Source: Chakrabartyella piscis (lineage in GTDB: Bacteria; Bacillota; Clostridia; Lachnospirales; Anaerotignaceae). Taken from it: a stretch of 64,000 nt of DNA. The stretch is taken from positions 620,001-684,000 of the forward strand of contig CP092441.1 of assembly GCA_030067835.1 (NCBI GenBank), read 5' to 3'. Shown one piece after another: positions 7,578-18,347 of the stretch. Within the stretch, counting starts at the first letter, position 1. Each line of letters begins with the position of its first letter. The notes below the pieces were generated by a model. The model had not been told where the DNA came from. It was given only the letters and a program-made list of their open reading frames with translations, and ran no database searches. Position numbers and translations under genes: made by a program.

Positions 7578-9965
7578 TCAAATATGCTTCCAAAAACGAC
7601 CCACCAAAACCATCATATCATCAGCTCTTTCCTTTGCAGAAGGCGATTCCAATAAGATTTTCTTGGCACCTTTTAGCACCAAATCCGCCAAATCTCTAGG
7701 GTTTGACATGGGGTTTTTGTGCAACCGTTTTTTCAGCCAAGATTCCAATTCATGTTCGCCACCAAATATATCGGTGATACCATCGGTCATCATAAAAATC
7801 AAATCACCATCTTTGAACGTGAATGCACGCTTGATGACTTCCACTTGTTGCAAAATACCAGCAGGCAAAGAATGGGTTTCCACAGACACCAAACGTTCAC
7901 CACGATATATATAAGAAGCAACAGCCCCCATTTTGATAAATTCACCAACACCAGTAAACAAATCCATGTGGCAAATATCCAAGGTGGCATAGGTATCACC
8001 ACCACTACCAAAAAGTAGCGCAGAATTGATGAGCTGAACAGCCAAATTGGTGTCAAATCCAGCTTCCATAAATTGCTCCAAAAGCTCAATGGCTTCGATG
8101 CTTTCTTTGGCAGCACCAGCACCTTTACCCATACCATCAGACAATGCCATCAAAACACCACCAGATTCTGTGTACAAAACAGAGGAAGCATCACCTGTAA
8201 TGGTGTCAGAAGCGGGTAAGTATGCAGTTGCTGTGGTCAAAATATAGGGTGGTTCTTCCAAATAGGTGAGCAAACAAGGGGTATCTGCCTTTTGTGGGCA
8301 AATGCAATTGGAAGAAATGGTCATTTTGCAATGAAGTACATCCTCCACCAAGTGTAAAATTTGCTGTCTACAAACACCCAAACCATTGCAACCATCAAAG
8401 GCAATTTGTACTTGTTTGCGTTGTTGCATATCGTTTTCAGTGACACGCACATGCTCCACAGACAACCCTTCTGATTTGCAAGCTTCTAAAATTTCTTTTG
8501 CTTGCTCTTCATGGAATTTTGTGGTGGTTTCCAAATGTTGTCCAATGTTTTCTATGATTTCACCAACAGCAGACATTTGAGAACCCATCAATTGACGATT
8601 TTCCAAAAGTTTACCAGACCAATATTCCTTGTGACGTTGCAATTCCAAAATACGAGTGCTTTTCTCACAAAAGGCATCCAAACGTACACAACTTTCTTGA
8701 AACTGCATGGGAAATGAAATGGTGTTGACAGGGTGTTCCTGTGCCAATGTACTTGCCACCATGGGGTATGTATGTTGTACATCTTCTTTCCAACAATACT
8801 GAGCCAGACCACAACCTTTGCAAACAGAATCGGTCAGTTCATTGACAAGGGCAGGTATGTCTATTTTTGTAGCTTCTATTGCATCTGATTGAAAGTTTTT
8901 TGCCAAAGATTTGAATGCTTTGGCATAAGAATGGAGTTCCTCTTGTAACATTTCCTTTTTCCATAAATATTGGTGTTTCCACTGTGATTCTTCCCATAAA
9001 ACCCGACTGTAGTTGGCAAGAAATGACTTTGGTGTGCACAAAAAGCAAATGATACCAACCATCCAACCCATAGAAAGATATTTGGCAATGGGCAGACCAT
9101 CATGATAAAATAGAAAAATAAGAGGTGTGAGCAGTAAGCCTGTTGCAATTGGAATTTTGCCAAAATTTTGGAAGATACCACCCACCAAACCACTGACAGC
9201 AAAGGTGATAAACCAAATCAAAGGAATGCCACCACCAAGATATAAGATAAAACCAAAAATCATACCCACAGCAGAAGCACTGCCACAACCACCACGCAAA
9301 GCACAAAATCCAATCCAATAGGCAACAAAAGCAGCAACCACACCTTCTTGTACAATGGGAGAAGAAATGGCAGAAGCACCACAGAAACAACAAGCACCCA
9401 AAAAACAAAGACTGTACACTTCTTCTTTGGTAGGAATGTTGCGACTGTTGCGTTGCCAAAGATAGAGTAGGGCTTTTTGACCCATCAAAGAAAGTAAAAT
9501 GACAAGGGCAGTTTCCACTGCTGCAAGTGCGAAGAAGAAGGTCAAACCACCTTGTGAGAAAGCATAAAATACACCTGACAAACACATGGCAAATCCACTG
9601 ACCAAAGATTTACGCAGGGTGTAATCCCTTTGTAGATGGCGATGCAAAGTCATTTGGATGGCAGCACTGCTGGTTAGAATTGCCCAAGACTGTGTAGGCA
9701 AAATTTGCAAGCTACCAATGGCAACACCCACCCAAGCAAACCAAAAGAATAGTTTTTCTCCAAAGAAAAAAGATAGAAAAACCATACCCATAGGATGCAA
9801 TAACTGCACTAAGGTGATGTGACCAAATAGGACACCCAAAGTGCCAATGAGAATTGCAGTACCAAAGGTTTTTAGCAGCTGTAGACCGCTTCCTTTGGTG
9901 AATTTGCGTTGTTGTATGTAAGATTCCAACTGTCCTTTTTCCAAATTGATGTTTGTTTTTTCCAT
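7578..9965 (-). CDS. spoIIE: Stage II sporulation protein E, membrane PP2C phosphatase
   Basis: A 795-aa protein with the SpoIIE plan: a cytoplasmic N-terminus, about ten membrane helices (residues roughly 30-320), a central regulatory region and a C-terminal PP2C-type phosphatase. ALSDGMGKGAGAAKES and MMTDGITDIFGG provide metal-binding Asp residues. In Bacilli and Clostridia SpoIIE dephosphorylates SpoIIAA to free sigma-F in the forespore and acts at the polar septum, so this gene marks the organism as an endospore-former. The frame extends to 10079, but ATG 9965 has GGAGGG 8 bp upstream and gives the expected N-terminus. The small gene at 10076 is immediately upstream on the same strand. 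Confidence 0.93.
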   Translation of the reverse strand: MEKTNINLEKGQLESYIQQRKFTKGSGLQLLKTFGTAILIGTLGVLFGHITLVQLLHPMGMVFLSFFFGEKLFFWFAWVGVAIGSLQILPTQSWAILTSSAAIQMTLHRHLQRDYTLRKSLVSGFAMCLSGVFYAFSQGGLTFFFALAAVETALVILLSLMGQKALLYLWQRNSRNIPTKEEVYSLCFLGACCFCGASAISSPIVQEGVVAAFVAYWIGFCALRGGCGSASAVGMIFGFILYLGGGIPLIWFITFAVSGLVGGIFQNFGKIPIATGLLLTPLIFLFYHDGLPIAKYLSMGWMVGIICFLCTPKSFLANYSRVLWEESQWKHQYLWKKEMLQEELHSYAKAFKSLAKNFQSDAIEATKIDIPALVNELTDSVCKGCGLAQYCWKEDVQHTYPMVASTLAQEHPVNTISFPMQFQESCVRLDAFCEKSTRILELQRHKEYWSGKLLENRQLMGSQMSAVGEIIENIGQHLETTTKFHEEQAKEILEACKSEGLSVEHVRVTENDMQQRKQVQIAFDGCNGLGVCRQQILHLVEDVLHCKMTISSNCICPQKADTPCLLTYLEEPPYILTTATAYLPASDTITGDASSVLYTESGGVLMALSDGMGKGAGAAKESIEAIELLEQFMEAGFDTNLAVQLINSALLFGSGGDTYATLDICHMDLFTGVGEFIKMGAVASYIYRGERLVSVETHSLPAGILQQVEVIKRAFTFKDGDLIFMMTDGITDIFGGEHELESWLKKRLHKNPMSNPRDLADLVLKGAKKILLESPSAKERADDMMVLVGRFWKHI

Positions 9966-10075
9966 ATATATCCCTCCATTTCTTCCATTGTATCCAAAGA
10001 TGGTGTTGGATTTTGTCACAATTGGAGACTTGGATTCGCAAACTACGACAAAAGGAAGGATATTTCGAGGATGTA

Positions 10076-10288
10076 TCATTGAAAATTACTACGATTGTCA
10101 AGATATTCAAATATAGAAACAAGGATATCAATTTGAGCCAAACATTCAGAATTGCTCAATGTGTCATCTTGTAAAATGTGTTTGATTTTTTGCAATACAG
10201 TGCCAAGATCCAATTCCAAATCAGATGGTATGACATGTAAATTCTCTTTTTCTAATATATACATGATGCTTTTTTTGTTGGTTTCCAT
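10076..10288 (-). CDS. Small hypothetical protein upstream of spoIIE
   Basis: 70 aa from ATG 10288, chosen over an in-frame start at 10303 because GAGGGG lies 8-9 bp upstream. The protein is acidic and helix-rich (LELDLGTVLQKIKHILQDD, then DILVSIFEYLDN) with no membrane segment. I do not recognise the family. It ends 110 bp before spoIIE and is driven by a good promoter at 10324-10352 with two inverted-repeat operators. A link to sporulation is only positional. Confidence 0.6.
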   Translation of the reverse strand: METNKKSIMYILEKENLHVIPSDLELDLGTVLQKIKHILQDDTLSNSECLAQIDILVSIFEYLDNRSNFQ

Positions 10289-10310
10289 AAAATCACCCCT
10301 CAATAGTTGT

Positions 10311-10337
10311 TATAATCGTAATTATTATACGATTATA
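10311..10337. promoter_or_regulatory. Inverted-repeat operator 1 in divergent promoter region
   Basis: TATAATCGTA and TACGATTATA form a perfect 10-bp inverted repeat separated by 7 bp. It covers the -10 box of the minus-strand promoter. The core TCGTA-N7-TACGA recurs at 10356-10380, which suggests binding by the adjacent XRE regulator. Confidence 0.6.
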
Positions 10338-10352
10338 ATGATTAAAATGCAA
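10324..10352 (-). promoter_or_regulatory. Minus-strand sigma-A promoter for small gene and spoIIE
   Basis: On the minus strand TTGCAT (10352-10347), a 17-bp spacer and TATAAT (10329-10324). The -10 box overlaps operator 1. The 5' leader to ATG 10288 is short. Confidence 0.6.
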
Positions 10353-10355
10353 TGT

Positions 10356-10380
10356 ATTATCGTAGTAAAATTACGACAAT
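10356..10380. promoter_or_regulatory. Inverted-repeat operator 2
   Basis: ATTATCGTA and TACGACAAT, 8 of 9 positions symmetric, again with a 7-bp spacer. It lies immediately upstream of a TATAAA-like -10 (10380-10385) for the XRE gene, consistent with autoregulation. Confidence 0.55.
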
Positions 10381-10401
10381 ATAAAGTATTTGGAGGGAAG
10401 T

Positions 10402-10710
10402 ATGATGATGGATGTATTGGGGCAGATTACAAAACAAAGGGAACGCAGAGGTTGGACAGAATATTTGCTTGCAGAAAAAGCAGAATTGCCACAATCCACC
10501 ATATCCTCTTGGTACAAAAAGCAGATGTTACCATCTTTATCTTCTTTGGAAAAAATATGCAATGCGTTTGATATGACAATGGCACAATTTTTCGCAGGTA
10601 CAGAAGAAGCATTTCCATTGTCGGATGAACAACAGGAGTTGTTGGTAAAATGGGCATGCTTGCAAAACCAACAAAAAGAGCTGTTGTTGCAATTGATACA
10701 AACTATGTGA
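10402..10710 (+). CDS. XRE-family (Cro/CI-type) transcriptional regulator
   Basis: 102 aa. An N-terminal helix-turn-helix of the XRE type spans about residues 5-60 (LGQITKQRERRGWTEYLLA, then LPQSTISSWYKKQMLPSLSSLEKICNAFDM), with a short C-terminal helix after EEAFPLSDEQQ. It most likely binds the two TCGTA-N7-TACGA sites in the divergent intergenic region, controlling itself and the small gene plus spoIIE. Three ATG codons in a row (10402, 10405, 10408) follow GGAGGG, and the exact start is uncertain by one or two codons. Confidence 0.85.
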   Translation: MMMDVLGQITKQRERRGWTEYLLAEKAELPQSTISSWYKKQMLPSLSSLEKICNAFDMTMAQFFAGTEEAFPLSDEQQELLVKWACLQNQQKELLLQLIQTM

Positions 10711-10826
10711 ATTCAATATTGGGGTTGCAAAAGGTGGCGTAGAAACGTCACTTTTTTTGTAGCCAAAATTAAAGATAACGAGACTTATTATATACTTCGT
10801 ATTATGCTTATAATCTGTAGTACGAC

Positions 10827-10970
10827 GGTTGATTCGTGAATCAACCCTACAACTGCACACTTGAGTTTCGTGGTTATTCATGACGGCAGGAGCAAGCCCC
10901 TGCCCTACAGATGTGGCACATTTGAACTTTGTGGCAATTTATAACGGGATGTCGGGACGCCATCCCCTAC
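10827..10970. repeat. Three palindromic repeats ending in CCTAC (REP-like)
   Basis: Three hairpins of unrelated arm sequence share the same layout and end: GGTTGATTC/GAATCAACC + CTAC (10827-10850), GGCAGG/CCTGCC + CTAC (10885-10908), and GGGATG/CATCCC + CTAC (10946-10970). A fourth copy in the opposite orientation lies at 19018-19041. They resemble dispersed palindromic repeats of Clostridia. No gene is visible from 10711 to 11299. Confidence 0.6.
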
Positions 10971-11092
10971 ACAAACATAATATCAAGATATTTTGAAACA
11001 GTAATCAAGAGGTGAGGGGCTTGTCACTCATGGTCTAATCGTAGGCTTTATAACATCACACTGTTTACTTTCGGAGGTATTTTTAAGGACTC

Positions 11093-11139
11093 ACCGCCAA
11101 AGAAGTGGCGGTCACCGTAGGTGATTTTGCTTGCAAAAT
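11093..11139. repeat. Cluster of three consecutive perfect small hairpins
   Basis: ACCGCCA/TGGCGGT (loop 6), CACC/GGTG (loop 3) and ATTTTGC/GCAAAAT (loop 2) follow one another within 47 bp. The minus-strand open frame crossing this region (11308-11048) has no ribosome site and an unlikely composition, so I treat the segment as non-coding repeat DNA. Confidence 0.45.
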
Positions 11140-11299
11140 GATGACCCGTCGTGTTAGACCCTTTGAATCGGGGCAAGTAAGCCAAAAGATAAGGTGAAGA
11201 AAGAGCGAGAGGGCAATGTAGTGTTGCGGCTAGAAGGTGCAATGGCAGAGAATATGCAATAATGATATTGATTAGAGGAATATTAAAACAAAACAAATA

Positions 11300-11387
11300 T
11301 TGACACATTGTTCAAAAAGATGTTGACATACCGTTCAACATATAGTATGGTACTCGTTGAACAATATGTCAATGAACGATGTGTCAA
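11300..11387. promoter_or_regulatory. Promoter of ATP synthase operon with four 16-bp operator repeats
   Basis: Promoter: TTGACA (11323-11328), 17-bp spacer, TATGGT (11346-11351). Four copies of TTGACAnAnnGTTCAA surround it: two direct (11300-11315, 11323-11338) and two inverted (11357-11372, 11372-11387), so the whole block is a large palindrome over the -35 to +20 region. The same half site, the same promoter position and the same 34-bp offset to the inverted half site occur at the TetR gene (18283-18330), which strongly suggests control by that regulator. Confidence 0.75.
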
Positions 11388-11402
11388 CAAAGGAGGTGAG
11401 GC

Positions 11403-11489
11403 ATACAAGCATTAGATTTAAATGATATAACTGCTGAAAAAGGTTGCGATATGTTTTGGTGGTTTGTAGTGTTTTGTATTTTTGGATAG
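11403..11489 (+). CDS. Possible 28-aa leader peptide with ATA start
   Basis: A near-ideal AGGAGGTGAG (11391-11400) is not followed by ATG, GTG or TTG at working distance. Six bases after GGAGG, ATA opens a 28-codon frame ending FWWFVVFCIFG before a stop at 11487. Either translation starts at ATA, or this is the remnant of a small gene whose start was lost, or a leader whose translation affects the next gene. The peptide's C-terminal half is strongly hydrophobic. Speculative. Confidence 0.3.
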   Translation: MQALDLNDITAEKGCDMFWWFVVFCIFG

Positions 11490-11511
11490 CTTAATAAAAA
11501 AGGAGGGAGCT

Positions 11512-11784
11512 ATGGAACTGATTGTAGCCATTGTTTTGGCAATCGTCTTTGGTGGTTTGCAATTTTTCTTGCTTTGGAAGGGGATTCGTTCCATGGCAAA
11601 TCATCAGCTGAAGATATTTTATTTCGTTGCACAGTTTTTCTGTCCACTTGTGGCGTTGGGATTGTGCGTTTGGCTGGCAAAGGATTGGCTGGTTTTATCA
11701 GCATCCATCATCTGTGGCATCCTAGTTGTAGGTGCCATAGCTTATAAAGTCTATATGCAAAAACAAGAGAGAAGGAAGGTTTGA
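11512..11784 (+). CDS. atpI: AtpI-like small membrane protein of ATP synthase operon
   Basis: 90 aa with three hydrophobic segments, a basic C-terminus (KVYMQKQERRKV) and GGAGGGAGC 2-8 bp before the ATG. The position directly upstream of subunit a, with a 4-bp overlap, is the usual place of AtpI/ATP synthase protein I, which helps c-ring assembly. Sequence similarity to AtpI is too weak for me to be certain, so the name rests mainly on location and topology. Confidence 0.55.
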   Translation: MELIVAIVLAIVFGGLQFFLLWKGIRSMANHQLKIFYFVAQFFCPLVALGLCVWLAKDWLVLSASIICGILVVGAIAYKVYMQKQERRKV

Positions 11785-12683
11785 TTTTTTTGGATTCTAT
11801 CTTAATGCTAGGGCTGTTGGCTCTAGGGCTTTTGTTGGCAAACATGGGTTTCTTTTGGCGAAGGAATCTGAAAAAAAGCATAGATCAAAAGCCTGAAAAT
11901 AAATCTAAGTTGACCATAGCAACAGCCATGTTTCTTGGTGGTGGCTGGTTTTTCTTAGGTCAATTACTCACCTTGATTTTCGGTGAGAAAAATGAAGAAA
12001 TTGCCGTGGAAATCTGGGCACCTAGAACAGAGTTTTTGGGAATGGATTTTAGTACCACTGTATTGATTTCTTGGGTGATTTTAGCAATTTGCCTCATATT
12101 GGCATTGCTATTTCGCTTATTAGTGGTACCGAAAATGACTGATAATCCCAAAGGCATACAAAATGTCATGGAGATGGCGGTGGAAGCTATTTGTAAATTT
12201 ACCCATTCCAACGTGGGTGATTTGGGCAATAACTTACCAGCATATTTGTTCTCCACATTTGTCTTTTTGATTGGCTGTGCTGCTGTGGAATTGATGGGTG
12301 TTCGAGCACCAACAGCAGACATCACAATGACATTTGCATTATCCATCATCACCTTTTTCCTAATCAATTATTATGGTTTCAAGAAAAAAGGTTTTGGGGG
12401 AAGAATCAAGTCTATGGCGAGTCCAAATGCCATGATTCTACCCATTAAAATTGTATCGGATTTGGCAGTGCCAATCTCTTTGGCTTGTCGACTTTTTGGA
12501 AATATGTTGGCTGGGATGATTGTTATGGAACTGCTCTATGTGGTGTTGGGCAACCATGCCATTGCCATTCCAAGTGTGGCTGGGTTATATTTCAATGTTG
12601 CCCATCCATTGATTCAAGCATATATCTTTGTTACCTTGACACTCACCTTTATTGGTGAAGCGACTGAAGAAGCGCACGCATAA
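11781..12683 (+). CDS. atpB: F-type ATP synthase subunit a
   Basis: A 300-aa membrane protein with five to six helices. The diagnostic helix LACRLFGNMLAGMIVMELLY carries the essential Arg that releases the ion from the c-ring, and the C-terminal helix ends QAYIFVTLTLTFIGEATEE as in Clostridial AtpB. The start is TTG 11781, overlapping the previous stop by 4 bp, with AAGGAAGG directly upstream; the first ATG (11805) has no ribosome site. It forms the ion half-channels next to the c-ring encoded downstream. This subunit is absent from the second ATPase-like cluster at 32866-37898. Confidence 0.93.
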   Translation: MIFLDSILMLGLLALGLLLANMGFFWRRNLKKSIDQKPENKSKLTIATAMFLGGGWFFLGQLLTLIFGEKNEEIAVEIWAPRTEFLGMDFSTTVLISWVILAICLILALLFRLLVVPKMTDNPKGIQNVMEMAVEAICKFTHSNVGDLGNNLPAYLFSTFVFLIGCAAVELMGVRAPTADITMTFALSIITFFLINYYGFKKKGFGGRIKSMASPNAMILPIKIVSDLAVPISLACRLFGNMLAGMIVMELLYVVLGNHAIAIPSVAGLYFNVAHPLIQAYIFVTLTLTFIGEATEEAHA

Positions 12684-12716
12684 AAATATTAGTGATTAAA
12701 TATGGAGGATTTTATT

Positions 12717-12941
12717 ATGGAAAATGGTTTGATTGCAATTGCTGCCGCATTGGCAGTTTTACCTTGTGGTTTGGCAGGTCTTGGCATGGGTTTGGGTACA
12801 GGGCGTGCTGCTGAAGCGACCGCTCGTCAACCAGAAGCTTCTGGCAAAATCAGTGCTACCTTGCTTTTGGGTTTGGCTTTGGCAGAATCTTGTGCCATCT
12901 ATGGCTTCGTTATGGCTCTTATCATCGCATTTGTTATGTAA
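12717..12941 (+). CDS. atpE: F-type ATP synthase subunit c
   Basis: 74 aa: helix 1 with the GLGMGLGTG glycine repeat, the RQPE loop (Arg37) and helix 2 with the ion carrier Glu57 in LALAES. The Gln normally found in helix 1 of sodium-type c subunits is not at the equivalent position (a Met is), but Ser58 after the Glu and a later Tyr are present, so proton coupling is more likely without being proven. The start ATG 12717 has GGAGG 8 bp upstream; the earlier ATG 12702 has none. It provides a useful internal reference for the c-like protein at 32866. Confidence 0.93.
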   Translation: MENGLIAIAAALAVLPCGLAGLGMGLGTGRAAEATARQPEASGKISATLLLGLALAESCAIYGFVMALIIAFVM

Positions 12942-12950
12942 GGAGGAAAT

Positions 12951-13631
12951 ATGGAATTTCATTTGATTGATATTATACTACACCTGATTAACATTGTTGT
13001 GCTGTTTGTTTTATTGAAAATGTGGGTATTCAAGCCTGTGCAATCTTTTATGGCTGCTCGTCAAGAAAGGGTTGCAGCTCAGTTGGAGGATGCCGACAAT
13101 CAGCAAATGGAAGCACAAAATTTGAAACAAGAATTGAACCAAAAGCTATCTTCAATGAACGATACCTGTGAACAAATGATCAGCGAAAGTCGTAAAAAGG
13201 GTAGTGATGCAGCTCAAAAAATCATTGACAACGCAGAGGAAAAGGCTCGAAACATACTACAAGAAACACGTATTGCAGCCACTTCCCAACAACAACAGAT
13301 TTTGGATTCTGCCAAAGTGGACATAGCAGATTTGGCAGTGGATATGGCAAGTCGTGTTTTGAAATTTGATCAAGATATTCTTTCACAAGTGGTGGAACCT
13401 AAAGAGAAAAAAGGTACTATGAAAGGTACATTGAAAACAGCTACTCACTGCGAAAAAGACACATTGTCTGAGATGAGCAATATGTTGGAAAACCTATTGG
13501 GAACCAATCTTCATTTGGATGTCCAAGAGGATGAAAGTTTGATTGGCGGGTTTATTGCCTATATCAATGGACAAGTCTATGATTTTAGCTATGCAACGCA
13601 ACTACATTCGATGAAACAGGCACTACAATAA
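12951..13631 (+). CDS. atpF: ATP synthase b subunit fused to C-terminal part of delta
   Basis: 226 aa. Residues 1-30 are a membrane helix, and about 35-130 are a long charged coiled coil as in subunit b (VFKPVQSFMAARQERV and on). The last 60 residues end with ESLIGGFIAYINGQVYDFSYATQLHSMKQAL, which matches the C-terminal signature of subunit delta (SLIGGxxxxIGxxxxDxS). No separate atpH exists between this gene and atpA, and the N-terminal OSCP domain of delta is largely missing. The fusion therefore provides a shortened peripheral stalk. SD AAGGAGG is well placed before ATG 12951. Confidence 0.85.
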   Translation: MEFHLIDIILHLINIVVLFVLLKMWVFKPVQSFMAARQERVAAQLEDADNQQMEAQNLKQELNQKLSSMNDTCEQMISESRKKGSDAAQKIIDNAEEKARNILQETRIAATSQQQQILDSAKVDIADLAVDMASRVLKFDQDILSQVVEPKEKKGTMKGTLKTATHCEKDTLSEMSNMLENLLGTNLHLDVQEDESLIGGFIAYINGQVYDFSYATQLHSMKQALQ

Positions 13632-13644
13632 AGGAGGGAACCCT

Positions 13645-15153
13645 ATGCTACAATTTGATAACACCAATATAGGAACCTTTCTCAAAGAAAAACTGCAAGA
13701 TTTCACACCAGAAATGGTCAATTATCAATATGGTACAGTCATCAGTTCTCAAGATGGCATTGTCACTGTAAAAGGGTTGTCTGGCGCAAAATATGGGGAA
13801 CTATTGGAATTTGAAAATGATACTTATGGCATGGCGATGGACTTGGGGCTAGACAAAGTGAGTGCTTGTCTTTTGACCAAAGGTGATTATGTTACACCAG
13901 GTTCTATGGTGCGTGCCACAGGACGTATTTCTGATGTGGGTGTTGGAGATAACTTATTGGGTCGTGTGGTAGATCCCATTGGCAGATCGCTAGATGGCAA
14001 ACCACTACATGTGACGGAATATCGTCCAACTGAATTTCCAGCACCAGCCATTATGGATAGATCGCCTGTCAACACACCTATGGAAACGGGGATTTTGGCG
14101 GTAGACTCCATGATTCCCATTGGACGTGGACAACGTGAGTTGATTATTGGCGATCGCCAAACAGGAAAAACAACCATTGCATTGTCTGCCATGATGAATC
14201 AGAAAGAATCTGGTGTCATTTGTGTTTATTGTGCCATTGGACAAAAAGCATCCTCTGTGTCGAATTTGGTACACACATTAGAAGAAGATGGTACCATGGA
14301 ACATACCGTTGTGGTGGCTGCTCCAGCTTCCAACAGTGCAACTATGCAATATTTGGCACCTTATGCTGCTTGTGCCATTGCAGAATATTTTATGTATAAA
14401 GGGAAAGATGTTTTGGTGGTTTATGATGATTTATCCAAACACGCTGTGGCATATAGAACCATGTCATTGTTATTGAAACGTCCATCTGGTCGTGAAGCAT
14501 ATCCAGGGGATGTGTTCTATCTGCATAGCAGACTTTTGGAACGTGCAGCAAAATTATCCCCAGAACTTGGCGGTGGATCAATGACTGCATTGCCCATTGT
14601 GGAAACCATGGCTGGAGATATTTCTGCTTATATTCCAACCAATGTGATTTCCATTACAGATGGTCAAATCTACTTGGAAAGTGAACTGTTCCATGCCGGT
14701 ATTCGTCCAGCGGTAAATGTTGGGTTGTCTGTATCTCGTGTGGGTAGAAGTGCTCAATACAATGCCATGAAAGCGGTATCTGGCAGTTTGCGATTGGAAG
14801 TTGCACAATATCGAGATTTGGCGGTATTTGCTCAGTTTGGTGCAGATGTGGATGATACCACAAGAGCATTGCTTGCCAAAGGTGCCAATATCACTGAGTT
14901 TTTGAAGCAATCCAAGGAAACCATTCATCCATTGTCCACGCAAGTGGCACTGCTGACCTTGTTTGATATACCTTTCATGTCTAAGCTCAAAACAACTGAA
15001 GTTGCCAAGTTCCAAGAAAAATTACTTGCTTATTTACAAGAACATGAAATGGAACTGATGGCAGAAATTGATAGAACAAAGCAGTTGACATTGGAAAACG
15101 GAAAGGCTTTGCGTCATGCCATAGAAACCTTTGCTAGGTATTGGGAGGAATGA
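13645..15153 (+). CDS. atpA: F-type ATP synthase subunit alpha
   Basis: 502 aa, full length. P-loop GDRQTGKT at about residues 169-176, AIGQK with the alpha-type Gln, and VSRVGRSAQ at about 364-372 containing the Arg finger that completes the catalytic site on beta. The N-terminus keeps the MLQFDNTNIGTFLKEKLQDF stretch that contacts the peripheral stalk. SD AAAGGAGGG precedes ATG 13645 by 6-8 bp, and the next gene starts 3 bp after the stop. Sequence is conserved, consistent with a working enzyme. Confidence 0.96.
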   Translation: MLQFDNTNIGTFLKEKLQDFTPEMVNYQYGTVISSQDGIVTVKGLSGAKYGELLEFENDTYGMAMDLGLDKVSACLLTKGDYVTPGSMVRATGRISDVGVGDNLLGRVVDPIGRSLDGKPLHVTEYRPTEFPAPAIMDRSPVNTPMETGILAVDSMIPIGRGQRELIIGDRQTGKTTIALSAMMNQKESGVICVYCAIGQKASSVSNLVHTLEEDGTMEHTVVVAAPASNSATMQYLAPYAACAIAEYFMYKGKDVLVVYDDLSKHAVAYRTMSLLLKRPSGREAYPGDVFYLHSRLLERAAKLSPELGGGSMTALPIVETMAGDISAYIPTNVISITDGQIYLESELFHAGIRPAVNVGLSVSRVGRSAQYNAMKAVSGSLRLEVAQYRDLAVFAQFGADVDDTTRALLAKGANITEFLKQSKETIHPLSTQVALLTLFDIPFMSKLKTTEVAKFQEKLLAYLQEHEMELMAEIDRTKQLTLENGKALRHAIETFARYWEE

Positions 15154-17857
<2,704 letters not shown>

Positions 17858-17864
17858 TGCACAA

Positions 17865-17892
17865 TTGACGGGCTAACCGTGTATTATATAAG
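17865..17892 (+). promoter_or_regulatory. Candidate promoter for small membrane protein gene
   Basis: TTGACG (17865-17870), 16-bp spacer, TATAAG (17887-17892), in the 66-bp gap after atpC. Plausible but not strong. Confidence 0.4.
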
Positions 17893-17923
17893 AATTATTT
17901 GAAAATGGAACGGGAGTGATTGT

Positions 17924-18274
17924 ATGAATGCAGAAAATGATTCACTACAACTTGAGTATGAGGATAAAACAATGGCTGAAACCGAAACAATGGATAAAAC
18001 CGAAACAATAGATATCAGTGAACATCAAGACATACTGAAAGCACATAAAATTGGAGATATTAGCTTGACTGTCACGACAGTAATTTTGGTCATCATTAGC
18101 TTATATGTTGATGCACATTTCGCACCATTTATTATACTTTTGATGTCCTCAAGAATTGGAAAATCGGTGTATACGATTATCAAAACAACTTCAAAAAAAG
18201 AAATTGGTAAACTTGTGGTATGGCTTGCATTATTTGCAAAGTCAGCAGCTTCTTGTTTCCAACTTTTGGTGTGA
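17924..18274 (+). CDS. Hypothetical small membrane protein
   Basis: 116 aa. Residues 1-45 are acidic, Thr/Glu-rich and soluble. Residues about 46-115 hold three hydrophobic segments with a basic KTTSKKEIGK turn between the second and third. I do not recognise a characterised family. It lies between the ATP synthase operon and its putative TetR regulator, with a GGGAGTGA ribosome site before ATG 17924. Confidence 0.65.
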   Translation: MNAENDSLQLEYEDKTMAETETMDKTETIDISEHQDILKAHKIGDISLTVTTVILVIISLYVDAHFAPFIILLMSSRIGKSVYTIIKTTSKKEIGKLVVWLALFAKSAASCFQLLV

Positions 18275-18282
18275 CCACAAAA

Positions 18283-18330
18283 TTGACACATCGTTTAATA
18301 TGTAGTATAATCAGACTTGAATGATGTTGG
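18283..18330 (+). promoter_or_regulatory. Promoter/operator of TetR gene, copy of ATP synthase operator
   Basis: TTGACA (18283-18288), 17-bp spacer, TATAAT (18306-18311). TTGACACATCGTTTAA (18283-18298) and the inverted half site TTGAATGATGT (18317-18327) match the operator repeats at 11300-11387, with the same 34-bp distance between half-site starts. This predicts autoregulation together with control of the ATP synthase operon. Confidence 0.7.
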
Positions 18331-18347
18331 TTGAAGGGGGCTTATGG

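Noticed and set aside
9966..10079. N-terminal extension of SpoIIE to 10079
   Set aside because: ATG 9965 has an ideal GGAGGG site and gives the expected family N-terminus; the extension lacks a ribosome site.
11048..11308. 86-codon minus-strand frame upstream of the ATP synthase operon
   Set aside because: No ribosome site, composition unlike a protein, and it crosses three perfect hairpins; better read as non-coding repeat DNA.
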